A stretch of 64,000 bases of DNA from Zhongshania aliphaticivorans (GTDB lineage: Bacteria > Pseudomonadota > Gammaproteobacteria > Pseudomonadales > Spongiibacteraceae), in the NCBI RefSeq assembly GCF_902705875.1, contig NZ_CACSIK010000001.1, positions 1,814,615 through 1,878,614 of the forward strand. Direction: 5' to 3'. Below, piece after piece: positions 12,576 to 21,500 of the stretch. Position 1 is the stretch's first letter. Every line of letters begins with the position of its first letter. The position numbers were made by a program, and so were the translations under genes. Below the pieces are notes generated by a model that ran no database searches, was not told the origin of the DNA, and saw only the letters and a list, made by a program, of their open reading frames with translations.

Positions 12576-14521
12576 TCACGGTGATTCAGAAAGCAATATT
12601 TCTTCTCCATTATCAGCTTTTTTTGTTCTGGATTTTATTCGTAACATTCCAGCTGCTAGTGAAATAATGGTGAGCTGCGCGGCGACACCTTCCCAGGTTG
12701 AATAGATTCCTAGCCAGGAGAACGTAATATCAAAAGGCAACGGGCTAACACTGATGACCGCTGCTTCTTGCAACGCGGCAATAGCTTTGCCCATGAGAAT
12801 AAATGACAGCGTGAGCAGGATAAACGTCGTCACACTTAGAAACTTGGCGATGGGTAATTTGATCGAATATTTTATAAATAACCATCCGAAAACAGCGAGT
12901 AATAGCGCACCGGATAGTAAGCCCCACAGAATGACTGAGTGTTGAGCGGAACCGGCCTGAGAAACGAGGGATTGATAAAACAAGATCGTTTCAAAGACTT
13001 CACGATAGACTGCGACAAAACTTAACACGGCTATCCCCGAGAGTGTCCCAGCGCTTAAATGCGCGGTTAGTTTCTTCTTGATGTATTTTTGCCATTCGCC
13101 GACTTGTGATTTTCCGTGCATCCAATACCGACGTAGAAAAGAACTAGAGCAGCAAACAGCGCAGCACCACCTTCAACGACTTCCCGACTAGCACCGCTAA
13201 AATTAATCAAGCTTCGTGTCGCCCACCAGGTAAAGCCACCCGCGATTAATGCGGTAATCCAGCCCGCATGAACATATTTAAGTGCATCCTTACGGCGGCT
13301 ACGCAGCAATATCGCACCCAGTGTAATGACCACCAATAGCGCCTCAAGACCCTCGCGCAGAAGAATTACCAGACTCGTCAAGAAAAGCGTTTGATTAGAG
13401 AGTGTATGCTCTGTTAATAATATTTCTGCTTGCGCAATTAGCGCGAGTGATTTTGTATAAGTACTATTAAGTGCCTCACTTGAATTTTCCTGAGCAATCA
13501 ATCGCCTAAAGTCCATCAGGCTTTTTTCTATCTCTTTTCGAAGTTCGGTGCTGTGGGCATCCAATCCATTTTCGATCAGTTCAAACCCATCAAGATAAGC
13601 GCTAACCGCACTTCGTTTGGCTTCAGAGAAACGACCCTCGTTATATTGAGTTAACGCTTGAGTTAACTTGGCCCGCGTTATCACTAAGGGGTTCTCATTT
13701 GACTCCAACCAATGCGCAGGATTCAGACGTGACCGAAAAATAGCGCCGCTTGTTAAATCTGCATTATCGTTCAGCAGACTATTTGGACTTTGCGTAACCA
13801 AATCGTTAAACGAGATGCCTTCTATTGGATCAAACGAGGAGTTTGCAGCGTTAGGAAGCGAACCGACATAGAATGCTAGTGACCATCTGTCTGACTTATC
13901 AAGGTGTTTGAATGGTGGCATCGCTGTACCCTCTATTCCTTCCGACAATACGTCATACAAACCTAAGACAGATCGATTTTTGGCTCGCTCCACGTCAGTG
14001 AAGTCCGTCGGCATCGGAGATAACGATTTGGCGAGTACGCCGTCACCATGCCCAGTTGCACCATGGCATCCAGAGCAATTCTCCGCATAAAGGAATCGAG
14101 CTTTTTCTACAGAGGCGATTTGAATCGGTAGTGGCTCTTGCCCTGGCAATCTCAATAACAGGTCGCGTAAGCTGGCGGCTACTTGAGTTACAGCGCTGGC
14201 CTCACGTTTTTGACCAACGTACAGTTTGAGCTGATCAGCTTTACTTGAGACAGATTTATATTCGTTTGAGGATGGCATCTCATTGGCTTTCTCAGCAATC
14301 AAGGTTGAGAACTCAAGCATCTCCTGGTATTCACCTTTATCGATAACTTTTCCTTTCGAAACAGCGGCGGAATAGTCGACTGAGATGTACTCACTGAGTT
14401 GGAGTAGCTGACGGGTATCCACATTTTCCGCAGCTGCCCAGCTATTACTCATCAATAAAAGTGTAAAACTCAGTAGTTTTGCACCAATAGGCAGTCTATG
14501 AATAATATCTTTGGTAATCAT
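12576..14521 (-). pseudogene. pbrT: PbrT/FTR1-type metal transporter with cytochrome c domain, single frameshift
   Basis: Iron/lead transporter (ILT) family: an exported N-terminal region with a haem c motif (NCSGCHGATGHGDG, about residue 149), then an FTR1 permease with REGLE-type motifs (LREGLEALLVV, and YREVFET in the second half). The first frame (13067-14521) runs to FYVGIG and then into unrelated residues. The second frame (12576-13121) resumes at WMHGKSQVGEWQKYIKK. Adding one base near 13125 restores FYVGYWMHGKS, the family sequence, so one base appears lost (a plus-strand A, minus-strand T). Possible explanations are recent gene decay, a sequencing error or, less likely, ribosomal frameshifting. 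The upstream promoter is MerR-type, as in lead-resistance pbr loci. Confidence 0.85.
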
Positions 14522-14566
14522 GGTGTTCAGCTCAATAACAAATCAATACAAGAAATGGGAATCATT

Positions 14567-14597
14567 ATCATAAACCCTATAGTAGCTATACAGTCAA
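14567..14597 (-). promoter_or_regulatory. MerR-type (CadR/PbrR) promoter of the FTR1/PbrT-like gene
   Basis: Minus-strand -35 TTGACT (14592-14597) and -10 TATGAT (14567-14572) with a 19-bp spacer containing the near-palindrome GTATAG-CTA-CTATAGGG. The half-site CTATAGGG is identical to that of the module 1 operator. The transporter start codon is 46 bp downstream. The 317-bp gap between 14526 and 14844 holds this promoter and nothing else I recognise. Confidence 0.85.
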
Positions 14598-14843
14598 CAG
14601 GATGCTGAAAAGTTGTTACGGTTGACAAGTAAGCGAGATATATAGGGATTGTAGGTTGTGGAGGCTCTAAATTGGGAAAGCTATTACTCTTCAAGTGATT
14701 GCTTACAATACGTATAACTTTAATTAAGTCGTGATTAACAGAGCGTGGATTCAAATCTGCTGTAATTTCAAGGAGGGGCATTTCTCAATTTAGTTATCGA
14801 AACGATGATTTATTTAAAAAGTGTTGCGCAAACGTCCTGAATA

Positions 14844-15275
14844 TTAATTGGGGAAATCCACCAAACAACATTTACCCGATGGATTGCGAATCTCGCAAGC
14901 GCATCGCTTTGCCTGCGTCTGAGCTTTTACAAATTCTTTAATCTCACTGGCCCCATTTTTATTCAAGTCATCTGATGCCGCTTGTACTGAAATATCAAAA
15001 CAATAACAAATAAGCCGTGAAGCTACAGTCTGCTTTTGCCCAACCGGCGATCGAACCTGCTCAACGTTATAGCAGTCCCCAGCGCTACCAAAATAAACGA
15101 TATTACACTCTGGGCTTGAGCAAAAATAGAATGACTGCTCTTTTATCGACTGGTTGTGGGGCGAAGCCAATTGATGCAATAAGGTATCAAGGAGCACGAG
15201 CTTATATTCGCCTTGGCATTCGGGACACATTGCTTTCTTATCTATTTTTTTACTACCACCGCAGCAGTTACTCAT
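14844..15275 (-). CDS. CopZ-type iron-sulfur metallochaperone, mer-associated
   Basis: A 143-residue soluble protein rich in cysteines, resembling the N-terminal part of Archaeoglobus CopZ and the proteins annotated as putative Fe-S cluster-binding metallochaperones in mercury loci. Visible groups are SNCCGGSKK at the N terminus, CPECQGEY (about 18), FCSSPECNIVYFG (zinc-type, about 51), ICYCFDIS (about 89, the first pair of a BFD-like [2Fe-2S] site) and RCACEIRNPSGKCCL (about 124, the second pair). It diverges from merR and is driven by a mer-type operator (15320-15351). Binding and delivery of Hg or another soft metal is inferred. It lacks the C-terminal HMA domain of archaeal CopZ. Confidence 0.8.
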   Translation of the reverse strand: MSNCCGGSKKIDKKAMCPECQGEYKLVLLDTLLHQLASPHNQSIKEQSFYFCSSPECNIVYFGSAGDCYNVEQVRSPVGQKQTVASRLICYCFDISVQAASDDLNKNGASEIKEFVKAQTQAKRCACEIRNPSGKCCLVDFPN

Positions 15276-15319
15276 AGTCTTTCCTGTGCTTAATTCGAAG
15301 AGCCTGAACTTAATAGGCT

Positions 15320-15351
15320 AGTCTACACTCCGTATAGGAGTACGGAGTCAA
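15320..15351 (-). promoter_or_regulatory. mer-type operator-promoter between merR and the metallochaperone gene
   Basis: Minus-strand -35 TTGACT (15346-15351) and -10 TAGACT (15320-15325), with a 20-bp spacer (19 if the -10 is shifted one base). The spacer holds the classic MerR dyad with arms CCGTAC and ATACGGAG. The half-sites match mercury operators (TCCGTAC type) rather than the CTATAG half-sites of the CadR-like promoters elsewhere in the window. This suggests a separate regulator-operator pair. Confidence 0.88.
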
Positions 15352-15381
15352 TCAAGGCAATCGTGAAGAGAGATACAAGCA

Positions 15382-15768
15382 ATGGCCAGAACAATCAGTA
15401 AGGTTGCCAAAGAACTGGGGATCAATATTGAGACCGTTCGCTTTTATGAACGTAAGGGCCTCATAGAGCAACCGGTCAAACCCGCCGAGGGTTACCGAGA
15501 CTACCCCTTATCCACCGTAAATCGAATACGCTTCATCAAGCGCTCGCAGGAACTGGGCTTTACCTTGGTTGAAATTGAAGGGCTGTTAAGCTTAAACGAC
15601 AGCCCCTGTGGACAGGTGCAGGAGCTTGCCGAGAACAAACTTTCGCACGTCCAAGACAAGGTGAAAGACCTCAAAAAGCTTGAAAAGGCGCTTAAACACA
15701 TGGTGATTCAGTGTAAAAGCAACCCTGATGAAAGTCACTGCCCAGTCATTGATGCCTTACAAACCTGA
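15382..15768 (+). CDS. merR: mercury-responsive MerR regulator
   Basis: Repressor-activator of the mercury locus, 128 residues. The DNA-binding domain (TISKVAKELGINIETVRFYERKGLI) is followed by GYRDYP and a long dimer helix. The three Hg(II)-binding cysteines of MerR are in place: Cys in DSPCGQVQELAENKL (about 79), Cys in MVIQCKSN (about 114) and Cys in SHCPVIDALQ (about 123), the last being the MerR-specific CPxI motif. The gene diverges from the metallochaperone gene and precedes merT. No separate promoter for merTP is obvious in the 115 bp between merR and merT, so merT/merP may be read from the merR transcript. Confidence 0.92.
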   Translation: MARTISKVAKELGINIETVRFYERKGLIEQPVKPAEGYRDYPLSTVNRIRFIKRSQELGFTLVEIEGLLSLNDSPCGQVQELAENKLSHVQDKVKDLKKLEKALKHMVIQCKSNPDESHCPVIDALQT

Positions 15769-15883
15769 ACCTCCCGCCGAGCTAGAGTCCCTTGCACTAG
15801 AAACAAAAATCACTAAAGCCCTTGACGCCGTACTTAGGTACAGAGATTACACTGTGGCTACGCCTGAGAATTCTGGAGTAGTT

Positions 15884-16231
15884 ATGAGTGACAAAGAATC
15901 GAACCTACCGCTTATTGGCGGAGTAATTGCGGCTGTCGGGGCGGGATTATGCTGCGCAGGCCCTTTTGTTCTGTTATTACTGGGGGTTAGCGGCTCCTGG
16001 ATTAGTAATCTGACCTTATTCGAGCCTTTTCGCCCTTATTTTATCCTTGTAGTCATCGTCCTTTTTGGCTATGCAGCCTGGAAAGTATATCGCCCCATTG
16101 AGAAATGCGATCCGGGAACCGCCTGCGCACTCCCACAAGTTCGGTTGCGACGCCAAATTATTTTGTGGGTGACGGTGCTTATCGCCTTGGCCTTGGTCAC
16201 CAGCAATTACTGGATCATTCTTTTTGTTTAA
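15884..16231 (+). CDS. merT: mercuric ion transporter MerT
   Basis: Inner-membrane mercuric ion importer of 116 residues. Three hydrophobic segments are present. The first contains the vicinal pair GAGLCCAGPFVLLLLGVSG that takes Hg(II) from MerP, and a second Cys pair, EKCDPGTACALP (about residues 73-84), lies in the cytoplasmic loop that passes Hg onward. The ATG at 15884 is preceded by GGAG; the open frame upstream of it overlaps merR and has no membrane character. merP follows 27 bp later. No mercuric reductase gene is present in the window to receive the imported ion. Confidence 0.92.
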   Translation: MSDKESNLPLIGGVIAAVGAGLCCAGPFVLLLLGVSGSWISNLTLFEPFRPYFILVVIVLFGYAAWKVYRPIEKCDPGTACALPQVRLRRQIILWVTVLIALALVTSNYWIILFV

Positions 16232-16258
16232 ACCCCTTTAATAAATTCGGAGAACATC

Positions 16259-16552
16259 ATGAAAAAAATCGTATTGCTGACCTCACTATTTCTATTTAGC
16301 GCAACAACTTGGGCGAAAGACGCAAGCGTCACGCTAGAAGTCCCGACCATGAATTGTGTTACTTGTCCTTACACCGTCCAGAAAGCTTTGGAAAAAGTTG
16401 ATGGCGTGTCAAAGGCAGACGTTGATTTTGATAATAAGTTGGCCGTTGTTTCCTACGACGATGCTAAAGCTTCACCCGAGACATTAACGGATGCGACAAA
16501 AAACGCAGGCTATCCGTCTACTGTGAAAGTCGAAGCTGCAAATGGAAAATAG
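16259..16552 (+). CDS. merP: periplasmic mercury-binding protein MerP
   Basis: A 97-residue periplasmic Hg(II) scavenger of the HMA fold. The signal peptide is MKKIVLLTSLFLFSATTWAK; the metal site MNCVTCPYTVQKAL corresponds to the GMTCxxCP motif. The remainder (KVDGVSKADVDFDNKLAVVSYDD, then NAGYPSTV) follows the MerP/HMA pattern to the end. An SD-like GGAG lies nine bases upstream of the ATG. Its last codons overlap the start of the small GDCCVxC gene, indicating translational coupling. Confidence 0.95.
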   Translation: MKKIVLLTSLFLFSATTWAKDASVTLEVPTMNCVTCPYTVQKALEKVDGVSKADVDFDNKLAVVSYDDAKASPETLTDATKNAGYPSTVKVEAANGK

Positions 16553-16754
16553 TGTGGTGCTTGAATCTAAAATAACTTGTCCCGAATGCGGCAATGTGAA
16601 GGTCGAATTGATGCCTACAGACTTTTGTCAGTGGTTTTATGAATGCGAGCAATGCCATGTAGTTTTAAACCCCAAGACTGGTGATTGTTGTGTGTTCTGC
16701 TCATTCGGGATACTAGCGTGCCCATCGATACAAAAGGCTGATTCAGAGCTGTGA
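16542..16754 (+). CDS. GDCCVxC-domain small cysteine protein
   Basis: A 70-residue soluble protein with eight cysteines: ITCPECGN (about 12-17), FCQWFYECEQCHVVLNPKTG (about 28-39) and the diagnostic GDCCVFCSFG (about 47-56), then ILACPSIQ. This is the family NCBI names GDCCVxC domain-containing (seleno)protein, often found beside mercury genes. No in-frame TGA is seen, so this is a cysteine version. It overlaps merP by 11 bases and is surely in the same operon. Thiol-based binding or hand-over of Hg(II) in the cytosol is inferred; the biochemical role of the family is not established to my knowledge. Confidence 0.8.
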   Translation: MENSVVLESKITCPECGNVKVELMPTDFCQWFYECEQCHVVLNPKTGDCCVFCSFGILACPSIQKADSEL

Positions 16755-16923
16755 CGACGGGTGTAATTAGCCGCTGGTTTACATTTGCGAGCCTCGGACA
16801 AATCCGGAGTGACTGCGGTTAATGTACCGCCTTCGAGAAAATTCAGAACAACAATTAGTCTAACACTAAATAAGTCTCCCTTATTTAATGTCATCAAAGC
16901 ACTATCATGCGAATAGCACTAGC

Positions 16924-16964
16924 TATAATATGGTATGTATATACATGATACGTAATATGGTACG
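16924..16964 (+). promoter_or_regulatory. promoter region and operator-like repeats upstream of the KfrA-like gene
   Basis: A TATAAT at 16924-16929 is followed by the perfect palindrome ATGTATATACAT (16935-16946) and a second dyad CGTA-N6-TACG (16951-16964), together giving three spaced TAC/GTA-rich units. KfrA proteins repress their own genes through such palindromes, so autoregulation is likely. No clear -35 is seen. Confidence 0.5.
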
Positions 16965-16984
16965 AAATATACTGGAGATGATTT

Positions 16985-18019
16985 ATGGCTAGGGGTGGAA
17001 TCAACAAAGCATTGGTCTTAAAAGCGCGGGAAGAAGTTCTTAAAAAAGGGCAAAACCCCTCCATAGATACGATACGGATCGCACTTGGCAACACCGGTTC
17101 TAAGTCCACTATTCATCGATACCTCAAAGAATTAGAAGAAGAGTCCGCCACCAGAATGGACGATGTTGAGCTACTCAGTAAGCCTATTAAGGAGCTTATT
17201 ACACGTTTGGCCGCAGGATTAAGGGAGGAGGCGAACGTTATCGTTGAGCAGCAAGCAGATAAATTTGAACAACAATTACAGGACCTTCTCTCAAAAAATA
17301 GTGCGTCAGAGCAGGCTTTAGACGTACTGAGCAAACAAAATGCTTCGCAATTACAAATGTTAGAGTGCTTAGAAACTGATTTAAAAGGTAGGGATATCGC
17401 ACTGACTCATTCTGCAGAAAATGCGGCCGAAGCAAAACAAACCGAATCAAAACTGACAGCATTACTCAAGGAAAAACAGACCCAAATTGAGTCGCTGGAG
17501 GAAAAGCATCTTCACAATCGTGAGGCCCTTGAACACTATCGGCAATCAGTTCAGGAGCAGCGCGACCAAGATCAACGCAGGCACGAGCAGCAAGTCCAAC
17601 AGTTACACGCAGAAAATCGCGTTTTAAATCAAACTTTGTCGCTTAAGCAATCCGATATCACGCAGCTAAACAAGGATAATTCACGCTTTATCTCGGAGCT
17701 TGGCGCCGCTCAAAAAGCACTAAGTCTCCTGACATCCGAGAAAAATGAACTTGAGAGCAGAGTAAAGGCATTAGCATTGTCTGAGCAGTCACTAAATATC
17801 GAGTTACGCAACTCCCGAGAACAAATTGAATCCTACTCTGTAGAAAACGGTAAATTGAGGCAAGAATATGGAGGTCTGCAGTCCAAACAACAGGCTTCAA
17901 TCGTTAAAATAGCTATGTTGGAGGCTGGGGTTAGTGCTAAAAATGACGTAATTAATCAACTTATCGCTGGGGCCACAGGGGTAATCACTGATAACGTCCC
18001 GGACAATCACATCAAATAA
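16985..18019 (+). CDS. KfrA-like DNA-binding coiled-coil protein
   Basis: A 344-residue protein with an N-terminal KfrA-type DNA-binding domain (about residues 1-110; GQNPSIDTIRIALGNTGSKSTIHRYLKEL) followed by a long alpha-helical region rich in Gln, Glu, Lys and Ser that should form a coiled coil (about 110-330). KfrA is known from broad-host-range plasmids as an autoregulated protein affecting plasmid stability; homologues also occur on mobile islands. It sits alone between the mer genes and the PII/czc module 2. The start is chosen at ATG with GGAG ten bases upstream. Its presence suggests that this segment travelled on a plasmid or conjugative element. Any role in metal resistance is unknown. 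Confidence 0.82.
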   Translation: MARGGINKALVLKAREEVLKKGQNPSIDTIRIALGNTGSKSTIHRYLKELEEESATRMDDVELLSKPIKELITRLAAGLREEANVIVEQQADKFEQQLQDLLSKNSASEQALDVLSKQNASQLQMLECLETDLKGRDIALTHSAENAAEAKQTESKLTALLKEKQTQIESLEEKHLHNREALEHYRQSVQEQRDQDQRRHEQQVQQLHAENRVLNQTLSLKQSDITQLNKDNSRFISELGAAQKALSLLTSEKNELESRVKALALSEQSLNIELRNSREQIESYSVENGKLRQEYGGLQSKQQASIVKIAMLEAGVSAKNDVINQLIAGATGVITDNVPDNHIK

Positions 18020-18125
18020 TTTCCCGCTCGAATAATTCCGTAAGCAGTTTTCAGGGCTTTGATTGAAAAGCCTATGATTGCCTACGGAGTTAAAATTTAG
18101 TTGATTTTGGGTGCGAATCTCGCTG

Positions 18126-18446
18126 TTAGCTACCCGGCCCGCCTATAGGCAGTGCTTGCTCTATGGGGCTAACATAAACCCAGCCGGAGATATGTGGGCC
18201 AATTCTTCCAGCCGTACGAATAATGCCAGTGACATCATCAACTTGAGAATCCTCACAGACTAGTGAGATTCGAACCTCAGAAATAACAACACCAGCATCT
18301 GTTGAATACGATTGTTCGGATTCGCTAAGTGGTTTTAGCGTCCCCTTTACATCTAGCAGGGTTAGATTTTTATAGCCGGCATCGCGTAATGCTTCAACTA
18401 CAATGGCGGATCTGACATGGTGTATAAATGCTTTGATTTGTTTCAT
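18126..18446 (-). CDS. PII-like signalling protein of czc module 2
   Basis: A 106-residue protein with the PII (GlnB/GlnK) ferredoxin-like fold: MKQIKAFIHHVRSAIVVEALRDAGYKNLTLLDVKG at the start and GRIGPHISGWVYVSPIEQALPIG in the C-terminal half, like the GDGKIFV region of PII. The T-loop lacks the uridylylated Tyr context of GlnB, so it is probably a PII-like protein rather than a nitrogen regulator. Such genes recur next to heavy-metal RND pumps. The ATG at 18446 is preceded by GGAG; the longer frame upstream is not supported. It follows czcA by 93 bp in the same direction. Allosteric control of the pump or binding of a metal or nucleotide is inferred. Confidence 0.8.
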   Translation of the reverse strand: MKQIKAFIHHVRSAIVVEALRDAGYKNLTLLDVKGTLKPLSESEQSYSTDAGVVISEVRISLVCEDSQVDDVTGIIRTAGRIGPHISGWVYVSPIEQALPIGGPGS

Positions 18447-18539
18447 AACGGTACTCCATGAATTAGTAGAGCGATATTTATGGTTGTGGATTTGTCTGGC
18501 CATAAGTAATGCACAGCCTTATGGCCAGACGGTAAAGCA

Positions 18540-21500
18540 TTAAGATGCCATTTGACTCTCATCACTCTCAGGGATGTTTTTTGGTTTGCGGTAAGCCATA
18601 CGGTATAAACCGGGCAAAACCAGTAGGGTTAATAGGGTAGAGGAGATGATTCCCCCGATAACCACCGTCGCGAGTGGCCGCTGCACTTCCGCACCCGTGC
18701 TGGTGTTGAGGGCCATCGGCAGAAATCCGAGCGCGGCTACCAACGCGACCATTAGTATCGGCCGTAGACGTAACATCGCGCCTTCTTTGATCGATAGATC
18801 GATATCATTACCCTGCACCAGCTGATCTCTAAACGCCGAGACCATCATTACGCCGGTGAGTACCGAAACACCGCATAGCGTAATGAAGCCAACGCCTGCG
18901 GTGATAGACAAGGGGATGTCACGCAGCCAAAGCGCAATGACACCGCCAGTTAGCGCCAGTGGCACACCGCTGAATACGAGTGCCGCATCTTTCGCAGAAC
19001 CAAAGGTCATCATGAGTAGGGCAAAAATCATGACAAGTGTCACGGGTACTAAGAGGCTTAACCGCTCCGTTGCGGATTGGAGTTGCTCAAACGTACCACC
19101 GTATTCCAGCCAATAGCCGGGCGGCAAGGTCACCTCTCGTTCAATTTGAGTTTGCACATCGGCAACAAAACCACCTAAATCCCGGCCCCGTACGTTGGCA
19201 CTAACAACGAGGCGACGCTTACCATTTTCGCGGGAAATTTGATTCGGCCCCGGTGCCAGCGTGAGCGTGGCGACTTCATTGAGTGGTACGTAGCCTCCTT
19301 GCGGGAGTGGTATCGGCAACCGTTCTAGCGCTCGCAAGTCGTTGCGGATTTCCTCCGCCACCCGTACGACGATAGTAAACCGTTGGTCACCCTCAAAGAT
19401 TAATCCGGCTTCTTCGCCACCTGTCGCAGCGGCTAATACCTCTTGGACATCAGCGACGTTCAGACCGTAGCGGTATAGTGCCGGCCGATTGGCTTCAACC
19501 GACAATATAGGTAAACCAGAAACCTGCTCTACTTTGACGCCTTCGGCACCCTCAACGCCGTTAAGCGCCGTTGCAATCTCAGAACCTGATTTCAATAACT
19601 GATCTAGATCGTCGCCGTAAATCTTAATGCCTAGGTCTGAGCGAACACCGGAAATCAGTTCATTAAAGCGAAGCTGTATCGGTTGGCTAATCTCGAACGC
19701 GTTACCGGGGATGAGCGTTAGTTTTTGCCGGATATCTTCTAGCAATTGGGCTTTAGACTTGTCGGGGTCGGGCCAGTCTGCACGATCTTTCAGCATCACA
19801 TAGCCATCAGAGATGTTTGGCCCCATGGGATCACTGGCAACCTCTGCGGTACCGACGCGTGAGAAGTAGGTTTTTACTTCCGGTATTTCCAGTACAGCGC
19901 GTTCAAGCCGAAACTGCATGTCGAGGGATTGAGTAAGGCTGGTGCCGGGAATACGCAAAGCCTGAATGGCAATATCACCTTCATCCAGGTTTGGAATAAA
20001 CTCAGTGCCCATTTTTGTGGTCAATCCACCAACAGCGATGATTAGCAGTACCGCGCCGGCTAATACGCTGAAACGGAATTTGAGTACCCACGCCAGAACT
20101 GGGGTATACACCCGTTTTGATTGACGAACAATGATGTTGTCTTTTTCTTCAATATGACCACTGAGCAACAGTGCGACTGCAGCGGGCACAAAGGTTAATG
20201 ACAGCACCAAGGCCGACAATAAGGCGATGATCACGGCCATGGCCATGGGCGTAAACATTTTCCCCTCCACGCCGGTGAGAGCGAGGATCGGCAAGTTTAC
20301 TAAAATCACCACCAGAACGCTGATCAAGCTTGGCGTGAAAACTTCCCGTGTCGCGGCGAAAACGGTTTGGAAGCGTTCATCCAGTTTGAGTATGCGGCCG
20401 AGTTGATGCTGCCTACCAGCCAGTCTTAGTATGCAGTTCTCAACAATAATCACTGCGCCGTCGACAATAAGACCAAAATCGAGCGCTCCCAAGCTCATCA
20501 AGTTAGCACTGACTTTGGCTTGTACCATACCGGTCATGAGCATTAGCATTGACAGCGGAATGACCATCGCAGTGAGCAAAGCGGCGCGGACGTTGCCGAG
20601 CATGACTAGTAAAACAACGACAACCAGTACGGCACCTTCAAGTAGGTTCTTCTGTACGGTTGCAATGGTTTTATCGACGAGTACCGTTCGGTTATAGACG
20701 GGCTCGGCGGTGATCCCTTTGGGCAGTGTTTTATTGATTTCCACCAGCTTTGCGGAAACCGCTTCCGAAACACTGCGACTATTACCGCCCAACAGCATCA
20801 CGGCGGTGCCGAGTACGGTTTCTTCCCCATCGCGGGTTGCCGCGCCGGTACGGAGCTGTTTGCCAAAACTGATGTCGGCGACATCTCCTACTGTTATCGG
20901 GATACCGTCTTTGTGAGTGACGATGATCTTCTCCAGTTCAGCAATGTCGGCAACTTGCCCAGGTGCGCGAATAAGATATTGCTCACCATTTTTTTCAATG
21001 TAACCCGCACCAACATTAGCGTTGTTTTTTTCTATTGCCTCAACCAAGTCATCAAAGCTTAAGCCGAAGGTTAATAGTCGCGCAGGGGTCGGAGTGATGT
21101 GAAACTCTTTTTCAAAACCTCCGATCGTGTTGATTTCCGTCACACCATTGACCAGACGCAACTGGGGACGAATGACCCAATCTTGCAAGGTGCGCAAGGC
21201 AGTCGCATCATATTTCTCGCCGTTTGGCTGTCGGGCATCGTCGTCTGCGTGCACCGCGTAGTGAAAAATCTCCCCGAGGCCGGTCGCTACTGGCCCCATC
21301 ACGGGTTCAATGCCCGAGGGCATATCACTTTTGGCCTGCTGCAAACGTTCATTGATCAAGTTGCGGGCAAAGTAAATGTCCGTCCCTTTTTCAAACACAA
21401 CGGTGACCTGAGAGAGCGCATATCTCGACAAAGAGCGGGTACTCTCTACGTAAGGTAATCCGGTGATTGCCAGCTCGACCAAGTAGGTAATCCGCTGCTC

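Noticed and set aside
14527..14781. 84-codon minus-strand open frame upstream of the FTR1 gene
   Set aside because: It overlaps the MerR-type promoter, and its product has no recognisable features.
15728..15883. Upstream extension of MerT overlapping merR
   Set aside because: The extension is not like MerT, and the ATG at 15884 has a good ribosome-binding site.
18055..18072. GGCTTT/AAAGCC hairpin after the KfrA-like gene as terminator
   Set aside because: The stem is only six bp and there is no T-run on either strand.
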